DNA from: Purshia tridentata
Lineage: Eukaryota > Streptophyta > Magnoliopsida > Rosales > Rosaceae
Assembly: GCA_003254885.1 (NCBI GenBank)
Contig: QANT01006998.1
Location: forward strand, 1-64,000
Length of the DNA: 64,000 bases
Direction of reading: 5' to 3'
Below the pieces are notes generated by a model. The model made no database searches and was not told where the DNA came from. It was given only the letters and a program-made list of their open reading frames with translations. Shown here in pieces: positions 48,465 through 57,799 of this stretch. The first letter of the stretch is position 1; each line of letters begins with the position of its first letter. The translations under genes were made by a program, and so were the position numbers.

Positions 48465-50038
48465 GTCCTAGCGGGCCTTAATATAATAATTATCACAACT
48501 CTTATATCAAACTTAGTGCTTAAATGAGTTATGAGGCCCACTCTCTTTTGGTCAGAAAAACGTACTAGCCCACTCTGGAACCACCAATTAAGGAAAAAAC
48601 TTTCATATTATGGAGTATACATCCACTAAATTTGTATATACCTATTATATGAAAGTTTTACTCCCAATTAAAATGTTGACTATAAAGAGGTTGCACAAAG
48701 GTAAAAATAAATGGTCAAGAGGAGTAGAGGACAACTTACCAATTTGCGTTTAGATTTTAGAATACCGACTTATTCTACATTGACTAAATTCTATTGTTGG
48801 TCCTTATAAACTTATGCAATTTAATGACACATTAGAATTTTCATCCATTAATTCGTTATATTCATTTTTAAATTGCTACTGGTTTATAAGGTATATGATA
48901 AAAATAACAATAATTTGTAAAGTACATAACTAAAAGCACAATGAATTGATGGTTTGATAAACAGAAATGATAACATGTCCTTAAATATCAGAAATTTATA
49001 AAATACATAACCACAACCAAAATAATTGAAACTACAAGAGAGATGCAATTCAAAAATTTAAAAACAAGACCATTTTTATATAGAAAAGTACCATAAAGCC
49101 ATTTTAGATATTAAATATGAGGATAACATAAATACTGAATGTCTTGAAATTTATTGATAAAGTATCAATATCAAGATAAATTATATGAAAATTTGAGGTG
49201 AAAGTTGTAGAAGAAAGTGTCGGAAATATCAGTACTAGAAGAAGAAAAAAGAAATATCATGCTATGATTACAGAGTAGGTTGTTGTCTAATGTATTTTAC
49301 ACTAGAATATTGGAGAGGTCAAAAAAACCCAAGAGTGAGTTGTATGAGCTTAGCACTAGCCACTAGCCCTTGGCTATGGAGTTGTATACATGTATCAACA
49401 TTCAATATAATTAGATGACAATGGTCAGTAGTTTCAGGGCATCTATAAATGGAGTAGCACACTATCAGTGTCTCGCTGGACAGACCTGTTAACCAAGGCA
49501 TGCATGCATAAGAATATAATTAACAAATACCCAATGAAACCATATCAAATTCCCAAATTAATTGTTGCAATTCTAATTAACAACATGGACCAACCAAAGA
49601 AGATAAGAGTCTAATTCTAAAATATTAATTTTTATTTTTTTATATAGTTACAGATATTGTCAAAACTCTAACAACTTTTGCATAGTTTAGTTCCCTCCTC
49701 CGAATTCCACTACCATGCACTAAATTGTTGATCACTCCAAAATAACTGTAATCGATCCCTGTAACTAAATAATCTGTCTTTTCAATTTTATTTTTATTTT
49801 TAAAAAAACAAACAATTCGAGAGTCCAAATCTCACTAGACTTTTGATTCACCTCTGATATCTCTCCAATTCCGTTATATTTCTCAAGCCTTGTCTTCCCC
49901 CAATTTTCTTCTCCAAGTCTTAGAATTCTTTTTCACCCCAATTGTTCTTGTCTCAGACTCACCCTTTTTCACACACACACACACACTCTCTCTCTCTCTC
50001 TCTCTGCATTCGAACCAAAAATCAAACACTTACCGATC
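47453..50038. other. Intergenic DNA between NaKR-like and DUF7086 genes
   Basis: There is no supported gene. A CT run lies at 48434-48462. An (AC)n-(TC)n block at 49970-50003 sits in the likely 5' leader of the DUF7086 gene. Confidence 0.55.
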
Positions 50039-50830
50039 ATGAAGAAGAGCTCCAAACCTGAAGAACATGAAGACTTTCTGACCCTTTCTCTCTCCACCGG
50101 GCACAACCCACGACCACCCACAAAAGCAAAACCTCTCATCGTATCAACATCACCATCGCAATCAACACCATTGCCGTCCCTCGCTTTGTTTTCAATACCC
50201 GACCCACCTTCACCCCCACATGGTCCATACAATGTCTACATGGCCCAGCTTCCGTCGCCCAAAATCCCACCCGCTTCGTCGGGCCAGTCCCGCCCGGCGC
50301 GGACCCGGCGCTCCCCTGTCCAGACCCTCCGCCGAGGCAAAACCGAGACCATCCCCCAACCGTACCCTTGGGCCACCACGAAGCGCGCCACCGTGCACAG
50401 CCTCGATCACCTCCTCGGCAACGGCATCAACGTCGTCAGCGGTACCGTGCAGTGCAAGAAATGCGAGCAGAGCTACGAGATCGAGTACGATCTGCGACAA
50501 AAATTCATGGAAATGGCGGCGTACATTTCGAAGCAGAAGGGCACCATGCACGACCGGGCTCCGTCGGCTTGGATGAACCCGACGCTGCCCAATTGCAGGC
50601 TCTGCGAGCAAAGCAACTGCATGAAGCCCGTGATTGCGAAGAAGAGGTCGATCAATTGGCTCTTCTTGCTGCTGGGTCAGATGCTCGGCTGCTGCAAGCT
50701 CTCGGAGTTGAAGTACTTCTGCAAGCACACCAAGAATCACAGGACAGGGGCCAAAGATCGCGTGCTCTATCTCACCTATTTGGGCCTCTGCAAACAGCTT
50801 GATCCCAAGGGACCCTACGAATATGTTTGA
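50039..50830 (+). CDS. DUF7086 plant protein
   Basis: This is an intronless 263-aa frame, noticeably GC-richer than its surroundings. The first 120 residues are Pro/Ser-rich and look disordered, with an LTLSLS motif near residues 14-19 that resembles an EAR-type LxLxL repression motif. The conserved part starts about residue 105 (TIPQPYPWATTKRATVHSLD) and includes GTVQCKKCEQSYEIEYDL, MNPTLPNCRLCEQ, KKRSINWLFLLLGQMLGCC and LKYFCKHTKNHRTGAKDRVL. The paired cysteines (CxxC, then CxxC, then C/H) suggest a zinc-binding fold. I recognise this as the plant-specific DUF7086 group, whose function is not established as far as I know. The start is the only ATG before the conserved part that fits the leader. 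Confidence 0.85.
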   Translation: MKKSSKPEEHEDFLTLSLSTGHNPRPPTKAKPLIVSTSPSQSTPLPSLALFSIPDPPSPPHGPYNVYMAQLPSPKIPPASSGQSRPARTRRSPVQTLRRGKTETIPQPYPWATTKRATVHSLDHLLGNGINVVSGTVQCKKCEQSYEIEYDLRQKFMEMAAYISKQKGTMHDRAPSAWMNPTLPNCRLCEQSNCMKPVIAKKRSINWLFLLLGQMLGCCKLSELKYFCKHTKNHRTGAKDRVLYLTYLGLCKQLDPKGPYEYV

Positions 50831-52120
50831 TGTTTGATGTTTGCTGTTTGAGTTTTTATATAAATATATATTGGGTCTTCAATCTTCATCAATTAATCAT
50901 CATTGCTTAATTAGTTGGGTTTCATTTCTTTGAGATTTACAGTTTGCTTGACTCTGCTATCAATTTGGGATTTAGGTAGGTTGCTTTCGCTTTGTAAGTT
51001 TTTTGTTTGAATGTCGTATTCAAATATTGATTTGGCTCTAATTCTGATTTATTCTCACATGCAATTCACATTTATATTACAAATAACAAATTTATATCCA
51101 CCCAGAAAAGCACAGATCAGTGTTATACATACTGTTATTGACACTTTATTTTCCTGGCCCAAAAAAACAAAAAAACGCATCATTTTAACTTAATTCACCC
51201 CCATCATATTCATTTTAGAATGTCTTATTACTAAATATTAATAATAACAAATTTTATAGAATTTAACTGGTTAATAAATAATACGGCGCTAATTTTTCTA
51301 TGGTGTCCACTATATAAAATTTGATATCTTCAGATAAAAAGAGTAGCTAGCTCGTATTATCTTAATAATCGGTGAGTTCTAAAGTATTCATGTATAAAAT
51401 AGCTTGTTTGGTTCGTTGGTTAAAAATAATTTTAAAACATTAGGATACAAACTCATTTGAATTATAAAAATTATCTTGTGGTATATAACAAACTCATTTG
51501 AATTGAAAACATCTTATCCAATTTTGAAAATAAAATTTTATATTATAACATTGATATAAGTCAACACTGGATAATGATATATCACATTACACCTACATTT
51601 ACCAATTCTAACCATTACATGTAAAATCTCATCTTCATAACCATCTAGCTAGATATTAGTTTTGGAAGATGTCCCAAATTTAAATGTTCATCCTTAACTT
51701 TTTTTTTTTTTAAAAAACCGTATCTTCACAATTTAAAAAATAAAACTAATTGGGCAAACAGAGAGTTTTCTTTCTCTAGTAATTGGTGATTAGTTCATTT
51801 ATTACAAATTAATTGTTACAAATCAAATAGAGTACATTGCACAAAACGTATAACATGAATCTAAAGCGGGTATTAAATAATTGCTAATTAATGGGGATTT
51901 CCTCCATAATTGGTAAATATTTCATTGACTGCCAATTTTCAATAACCCATTTAATAAAAATAAATTGACACAAATCAAATATAAATTTTGGTAATGTAAT
52001 CAAAAGGCAGGCCAATCCCACCATCTGTTCCCAGCACAAGGAGAAACTTCTAAATGTTACCATGCTGTACGTCTTGCTTAACCAGTGTTACCGTAGAATA
52101 AAATTCAAATATGTAGATAA
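50831..52120. other. AT-rich intergenic DNA downstream of DUF7086
   Basis: The first 200 bp are the likely 3' untranslated region. The rest is AT-rich without coding features up to the target duplication of the solo LTR. Confidence 0.55.
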
Positions 52121-52125
52121 TTAAT

Positions 52126-53157
52126 TGTTTGGGGAAAACATCCCCACTCAAGTCAACGGTCAACACTTCCGGCCACGTGGTATCTCGGATTCGGCTTCCG
52201 TCCACTGCCCCCAGCCAATGGCCCAGTCAGCATAGCTCTGTCGGATCGGATCTTAGCGACTATTCCGATCCGAGTTAATCATGCCACGATCCATTATCAG
52301 AGGCAAGGCCTTCAGAGTTACCGGTCATTCGGATCGGATTGTCAGTTCAGACTAGTGTTGTCCGAGTGGCCTCTTTCAGTCAAGCGATTTGTTCGGCCGC
52401 TCTGCCATCCTCTTTACGTTCGGATCGGAATCAGCCGCCTTCCGATCCGAGCACTGCCTGGGTGGACTGAACTCCTTCACTGATCTACCACCTCTGGGAG
52501 CCCTACTCGGATCGGATTGGTAAGCCTCGACTCATCCTCTTCCGAGCCGAGCACAAACCCAGATGGTAGTTATTGCGCCTGACACTACGAAGGTAACTTT
52601 ATGCTTTGCATTTATGGCCTTCCTACTCTGCCTTATTTTCCATTTAATGCATGCAACTTGTAGCCCTTCAGTAGCCATCCCTTCTGCATTAAATGAGCAA
52701 CCTGTCAGTAATCCAGCCTATTCTGCAAACTTAGCTTCTAAAGACCTATGATCAGCCATGATCACACCTACAGTCCAGCCAAAATATCTCAATCCCTTTA
52801 CCTATAAATAAGGGCACAACCATAAGGCAGAGGGACACAGATATCTGAGAAAAACTAGCCCAAGCTCTGAAAAAACCTACCCAGAAACTTTACCTCTTTT
52901 CCTTCATCTTCTTCCCAAGCCCCTGCTGTGTTCTTCAGCACTTCTTGCATTCCACCTCCTTGCACTTCCCTGACTTTGCCATCGGAGTACCTCTGGCCGG
53001 TACCACACCGGTGCTCTTTTCTGTTCATTGTGCAGGAAGAAATTCAGAGACCAGTCGCCTCGCTCGGATCGTCTACTCGGTCGTCCGACTCGCCACATCA
53101 CCAATATTTCGCATTTAAGTTGTGTGTGAAGGTCATTGACAGATTTTTGCATCAACA
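52126..53157. mobile_element. Solo LTR of a retrotransposon
   Basis: The 1032-bp element begins TGTTTGGGGAAAACA and ends TTGCATCAACA, so it has the TG...CA ends and short inverted TGTT/AACA tips of an LTR. It is bounded by a perfect 5-bp target duplication, TTAAT at 52121-52125 and 53158-53162. A TATA-like CTATAAATAAGG lies near 52802. It is markedly GC-richer than its flanks and repeats a CGGATCGGAT phrase several times. There is no internal domain, so it is the solo remnant of a whole element after LTR-LTR recombination. The superfamily cannot be read from an LTR alone. The perfect target duplication argues against great age. Confidence 0.88.
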
Positions 53158-53419
53158 TTAATGTTAAGAATTTGAAATTTACGTATCAAATTTGAATTTC
53201 AAATGATGTGATACGGATTATTATTTTTATTTTACTTCTTGTAATGTTATAATGTGTCAAGAAAACTAAAGACATGTGACCTAAATAACAGGTTGTAAAC
53301 TAATGTTAAAATTCGTTTATTACCTCCCCAAACGCTAGCTCACAGGTTGTGTAAATACTTTCTCAGTCTTCACAGTCTTCCTGTAAATAACTTGTGATTG
53401 CTTTGATTGGTTGGTTAGA

Positions 53420-53480
53420 ATTTGGGTTACTACACTCTGGGCCCTCATTGGGCCCACCTCACTATGAGATTGAGATTCCA
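53420..53480 (+). pseudogene. Relic of a third IDA-like gene copy (3' end only)
   Basis: The stretch TACACTCTGGGCCCTCATTG through CCACCTCACTATGA closely matches 55210-55250, which encodes the last repeat of the functional-looking gene (FGMLHSGP...RPPHYD). The similarity continues weakly into ATTCCACCTCTTGCATTCG. No start or signal peptide is visible nearby, so only the tail of a former copy remains. It lies about 560 bp upstream of the intact gene in the same orientation. Confidence 0.65.
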
Positions 53481-53970
53481 CCTCTTGCATTCGTGCAAAT
53501 TATTTATTTATTTTTTTGGTTAAATGAATAATTATTGAAAAGACAGTAGCAATCCTCCAACTTTAAACAAGCTTGGTAATAAATCTAGCTAAAATTATTA
53601 GCATAGTAATTAGCATGATCACTTTTCTATATGCCACTGCCACTCAATCTAAGAGATACATTACAATGACATAATCCATCAAGGAGAGAGAGAGAGAGAG
53701 AGAGGAACAAAAAGGAAAAGAAGAAGAAGAGAGGATCTAATTCCATTTAAAGAAAACAAAATCCCCCCAATCCAAGAAATGTGAGGGAAAAGGTATGTCT
53801 GATTGTAGTTGGAAATATATCTGATCCGATTCTAGTTGGGAAAAGGTATATCTCATGAAATAGAAAATAACATTGGGCAAAGGTAACCCAAATTCATTAT
53901 CGGATTCTAGTTGTTCATATAATAAATGCATATCTGATTCTAATTAAAATGTTTACAATAATGAAGTATC

Positions 53971-53990
53971 TGCTAGTTCTTATAAGAGGG
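53971..53990 (+). promoter_or_regulatory. TATA region of the large IDA-like gene
   Basis: TATAAGAG at 53981-53988 lies about 56-63 bp upstream of the ATG at 54044. The block GCTAGTTCTTATAAGAGGG is shared with the promoter of the paralogue on the other strand (56831-56850, read as GCTAGTTTTTATACGAGGG), so the core promoter was duplicated along with the coding region. Confidence 0.6.
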
Positions 53991-54043
53991 TGGTGGAGCA
54001 TGCTTGATTTTCATTCATAAATCATTTAAAAAGAATGACAAGC

Positions 54044-55294
54044 ATGAAGAACATGGCAATGGCCTATGAAAAATTTCCATTGGCTGCTTTTGTGCTTGTG
54101 TTGCTTTTCGGCTTTGCATCCTGCTCCTCAGATGTTCAGCTATCTGGACCTAGAAGTCTTCCTCCATATTTTGGGGTAATCTTCAAGGGTAGTTATCCAC
54201 CATCGGGTCTTGCTAGTGGATATAATGAGAGTCCATCTCTTTCAGATATATCAAGAAAATTAAATTATGGTGTTCTACTAAAGAACGCACCCTATCCACC
54301 ATCGGGTCCTAGTAATGGACATAATAGGAGTCCACCTCTTTCAGATGTATCAAGAAAACTAAATTTTGGTGTTCTGCCAAAGGACGCGCCATATCCACCA
54401 TCGGGTCCTGGTAGTGGACATAATGGGAGTCCACCTCTTTCAGATGTATCAAGAAAACTAAATTTTGGTTTTATGTCAAAGGACGCGCCATATCCACCAT
54501 CGGGTCCAGGTAGTGGACATAATGGGAGTCCACCTCTTTCAGATGTATCACGGAAACTAAAATTTGGTGTTCTACCAAATGACGCACCATATCCACCATC
54601 GGGTCCTGGTAGTGGACATAATGAGAGTCCACCTCTTTCAGATGTATCAAGAAAACTAAATTTTGGTGTTCTACCAAATGACGCACCATATCCACCATCA
54701 GGTCCTGGTAGTGGACATAATGGGAGTCCGCCTCTTCCAAATCAATCAAGGAAATTAAATTTTGGTGTTCTACCAAATAACGCACCATATCCACCATCGG
54801 GTCCTGGTAGTGGACATAATGGGAGTCCACCTTTTCCAAATCAATCAAGGAAGTTAAATTTTGGTGTTCCACCAAAAACCGCGCCATATCCACCATTGAG
54901 TCCATCAAGAACTTCAGATTTTAAGATATTAGACTCTGGGCCATCTCCTGGTATCGGAAATCATGGGAGTTCACCTCTTTCATATCAATCAAAGTCATTA
55001 AATTTTGGTGTTCTACCAAAGGAAGATCCAGTTCCACCATCAGCTCCTGGCGGCGGAATTAATGAAAGTCCACCTCTTTCAAGTATATCAAAGAAATTTA
55101 ATTTTGGTATGTTTCCAAGTTTCACGCCGATTCCACCATCTGGGCCTAGCAATAAAACATCGGCAAGTCCTCCACCTCCAAGTCCATCAAGAACTTCGCG
55201 TTTTGGGATGCTACACTCTGGACCCTCATTCAGGCCACCTCACTATGACAAACCACCTCCTTCACTCGACCAATATCATGCCCCATACTACTAG
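54044..55294 (+). CDS. Multi-peptide IDA-like precursor with tandem EPIP-type repeats
   Basis: Intronless, 416 aa from MKNMAMAYEK; an ATG three codons upstream (54035) is less likely because the paralogue starts MKNIAVACRK. A signal peptide fills residues 1-27 (FPLAAFVLVLLFGFASC). Then come tandem 33-residue units with consensus FGVLPKDAPYPPSGPGSGHN followed by GSPPLSDVSRKLN. One unit is 32 residues, six are near-identical, two later ones are diverged (FGVLPKEDPVPPSAPGGGIN, FGMFPSFTPIPPSGPSNKTS), and others are degenerate. The first 20 residues align without gaps to the IDA peptide region FGYLPKGVPIPPSAPSKRHN with 13 identities. A dibasic RK precedes each unit, a plausible processing site. 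IDA peptides bind HAESA-type receptors to trigger organ separation. The basic residues before HN are replaced by Ser-Gly here, so receptor fit is uncertain. A CLE-type peptide (PSGPxxxHN) or a plain Pro-rich wall protein are alternatives. Confidence 0.8.
   Translation: MKNMAMAYEKFPLAAFVLVLLFGFASCSSDVQLSGPRSLPPYFGVIFKGSYPPSGLASGYNESPSLSDISRKLNYGVLLKNAPYPPSGPSNGHNRSPPLSDVSRKLNFGVLPKDAPYPPSGPGSGHNGSPPLSDVSRKLNFGFMSKDAPYPPSGPGSGHNGSPPLSDVSRKLKFGVLPNDAPYPPSGPGSGHNESPPLSDVSRKLNFGVLPNDAPYPPSGPGSGHNGSPPLPNQSRKLNFGVLPNNAPYPPSGPGSGHNGSPPFPNQSRKLNFGVPPKTAPYPPLSPSRTSDFKILDSGPSPGIGNHGSSPLSYQSKSLNFGVLPKEDPVPPSAPGGGINESPPLSSISKKFNFGMFPSFTPIPPSGPSNKTSASPPPPSPSRTSRFGMLHSGPSFRPPHYDKPPPSLDQYHAPYY
54170..54859 (+). 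repeat. 99-bp tandem coding repeat
   Basis: Seven successive units, the first 96 bp and the next six 99 bp, encode the well-conserved EPIP-like blocks. Nucleotide identity between neighbouring units is very high, which points to recent unequal exchange. More diverged units continue to the end of the gene. This makes collapse or expansion in assemblies likely. Confidence 0.92.
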
Positions 55295-56405
55295 GAGGGT
55301 GTATAATGTATTATTCTCGTTTTTAATAAGTGGCAATTTAGTAAAATAAGGGGGGTGCTATTGGCACGTCTAAAAAGTCATCCTACACTCCTCTATTTTA
55401 TTCTTTTTTTAATATATTTAATTTTATCAATGCAATTGTCGAAATTGCCCCCAATATAGATCTTCTTTAACCCTCTGCAGCATATAAACAACACCAGAAT
55501 TGTTCATTGTCAATAAGTGGCGGAGAAAAGGCTAAAACCAAACCAATTTTCTTCCTCAACGTACCCAAATTCTAGGAAGTGAAAGAAAAACAAATTTTTT
55601 TTTTACCTTTGTCCTTTCACTTTGGCGGGCAGTGAAAGATCGAGCCTGGGTTTAATGTGACTACAAAACTGCTAAAAAAAATTTCATTGAGATTTGTGGA
55701 AGGTGGCAGCAGTATGAAGGTATAAGACCTCAACCCAACTAATCAACTCTGAGACTTAACTTGAGAATTTTGACCTATATAACACATGAAGTATGGGGGT
55801 TTTACATATAAAAACTATATAAGCATTATAAACTATTCACAATTTAACATGTATTGACTTGTGAACTGAAGGACCCCTCTCACAAATGCATATCTTTTGT
55901 GGTCTTTTCATTCAATTTATAAATTATTAATTTTTTTGTATTTAGAATTAAAAGACCACAACTAACATTCTCTTATGAGCTCCTCCAATCAGGCACTAAG
56001 GAAAGTATTGTTCTTGATTATAAAGAGTAATTGCTTAATTACAGAAAAAAATTAAAAAATTCATATCAAATGTGGATTCACTCTGTTCTATGTCTGTTGT
56101 CTGGTCTTTCACTTTTGGCCGTGTGACGTTTCATATTATTTTCAGAATTTTGTGCTAAGCAACAAATTAATGCGATGTCACCAAAAAAAAATTAACACAA
56201 GATAGAACATCACCAAGCCAGTGAAGAAACCAAAGAGTTTTAAAACATAATGATCGCATATTTTATTATCTTAATTGATGTAATTTATACCATCTCTTTA
56301 ATAGAGATAGGTCACTTATTTAATAGATCTCACCTCTATTAAAGAAGTCACACAAAACACGATCAGCAGATATATTATTCTAAATTTAAAGTCGAATCTA
56401 GAGGA
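55295..56405. other. Spacer between the convergent IDA-like genes
   Basis: This 1.1-kb spacer contains both 3' untranslated regions. It is AT-rich with no further EPIP-like coding sequence that I could find. A stretch near 55347-55380 (GGGGGGTGCTATTGGCACG) looks like the edge of a small transposon, but I found no partner end. Confidence 0.5.
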
Positions 56406-56783
56406 TTAGTCAACTCCGCTGGGTTGAGATGCTTGATTTGGTAGCCCATTAAAGTACGGTGGAATTGGAGTGCTTCTTGGTAGCATACTAAAACTTGATT
56501 TTCTTGAAGGATGTTGAATAGGTGGAGCCACATTATGTTCTTTACTAGGACCGGATGGTGGAATTGGAGTCTCCTTTGGTAGCATACTAAAATTTATTTT
56601 TATTGGTGGATTCGAAAGAGGTGGACTCACATTATGTTCCTTACCCGAATGATCAGAGGGTTGGACTAGTGTGCCCTTTGGCAGCATACTTTCATGTGGG
56701 GAACAAGATGCAAAGGCCAAAAGTAGCACAACCACCAAGGCCACCCATGGCAATTTTCGGCAGGCTACTGCTATGTTCTTCAT
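56406..56783 (-). CDS. Small IDA-like peptide precursor
   Basis: Intronless, 125 aa. The signal peptide (MKNIAVACRKLPWVALVVVL...ASCS) is clearly homologous to that of the 54-kb gene. Three units follow: a degenerate one (SMLPKGTLVQPSDHSGKEHN), a near-canonical IDA-like peptide (FSMLPKETPIPPSGPSKEHN) and a partial one (FSMLPRSTPIPPYFNGLPNQ). The central unit shares PIPPS.PSK.HN with mature IDA, so it is the best candidate for an active ligand in this cluster. The order and 33-residue spacing match the larger gene. The gene faces it tail to tail about 1.1 kb away and shares its core promoter. A role in cell separation, defence or root growth is inferred from the IDA-like family only. Confidence 0.85.
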   Translation of the reverse strand: MKNIAVACRKLPWVALVVVLLLAFASCSPHESMLPKGTLVQPSDHSGKEHNVSPPLSNPPIKINFSMLPKETPIPPSGPSKEHNVAPPIQHPSRKSSFSMLPRSTPIPPYFNGLPNQASQPSGVD

Positions 56784-57799
56784 GCTTCTCTAATTCTTTT
56801 TGGCTCTCGGAATGAAGATCAGGGTTCACTGCCCTCGTATAAAAACTAGCACATACATGTCACAGGGAAATTTTCCTTATAGTGCTATATCAATCCAGGT
56901 TGGCTTTGTGCAATGTCATAATGTATTTTAATTGTATTTCCTTATGAGGTTCACCAATTATGGAGGTTGGTTGTGAATTTAAGGCGAATTGTTTCTTTAA
57001 TTTTCCAAGTACAAATCAAGGAGGACAAGAAAGTTGGAATTTTGACCTCTCAAATAAAGTTTCAATTCTAACCTCTTACGTGTAGGGATCAATGCTCACT
57101 ACTAATACATAAATATGTACAAAACTTTAAAGAAATTTTTAGATGTTATTAAGTATAATAGATATATTGCTGACATGGTATATTGGTCTAAGTTGTCCAA
57201 CCAAATTATGACACGTGGTCTAACTTCTATGTCCAAAATCGAAATCCCATTTTCTATTGCAATTCTGCGTCATTCCTCTATGAAATTTCAAGAAATCAGG
57301 GATGGGAGGAAATATTAAAAGAAACATAGTATTCTTAATGTGGAAATACAATAAAGAAATATTCTTAATTTTACAAACCAATGTAGGTTTTGGTGCTTAG
57401 AATTATAAACTTATGGCTGGGTGTAGGTGGAGTAAGGATTATGATTAGATTAGGTCTAGAATTAGACTCTCTCCAATGTAACAAAAGAATTATAAAACTT
57501 ACCATTAAAATTGTAAATCTGTAAATCTGAATGGTGCGTCTCAATTCACTGCTCTCTGTTTTTTTTTCTTTTTATGTTCTCTACACCATTTGCTTGATAC
57601 AACCCACCACAAAAAAGCTTTGGTCATTTTAAAGGAGATATTATTCTTGACATACCCACCAATAACTTTTCTAACAAAGACTGATCATTTTATTCATCTT
57701 CTCATGAAATTACTAGTTCATGGATTCATATACATACTATGTTGTAAGCTTCTAGGCCTAAAAAAGAAAAACTTTGGTTGAAAATCTTGGCTCTCTGAA
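56784..57799. other. Intergenic DNA
   Basis: The first 80 bp are the promoter of the small IDA-like gene; its TATA-like block is at 56837-56845, minus strand. The remainder is AT-rich without a gene, ending in the 3' untranslated region of the TRM gene. Confidence 0.55.

Noticed and set aside
50210-50740. 176-residue minus-strand frame opposite the DUF7086 gene
   Set aside because: GC-rich coding DNA often leaves the antisense open; the plus frame holds the conserved family blocks.
52563-52751. 62-residue frame with a hydrophobic stretch resembling a small secreted protein
   Set aside because: It lies wholly inside the solo LTR and has no support as a gene.
54471-54908. Repetitive minus-strand open frame opposite the large IDA-like gene
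   Set aside because: It is the mirror of the 99-bp coding repeat, without signal peptide or independent features, so it is a shadow frame.
54044-55294. Reading the large repeat gene as an extensin or ordinary Pro-rich wall protein
   Set aside because: It lacks SPPPP/YxY extensin motifs, and each unit matches the IDA peptide over 20 residues with fixed spacing and dibasic sites. I keep it only as a fallback.
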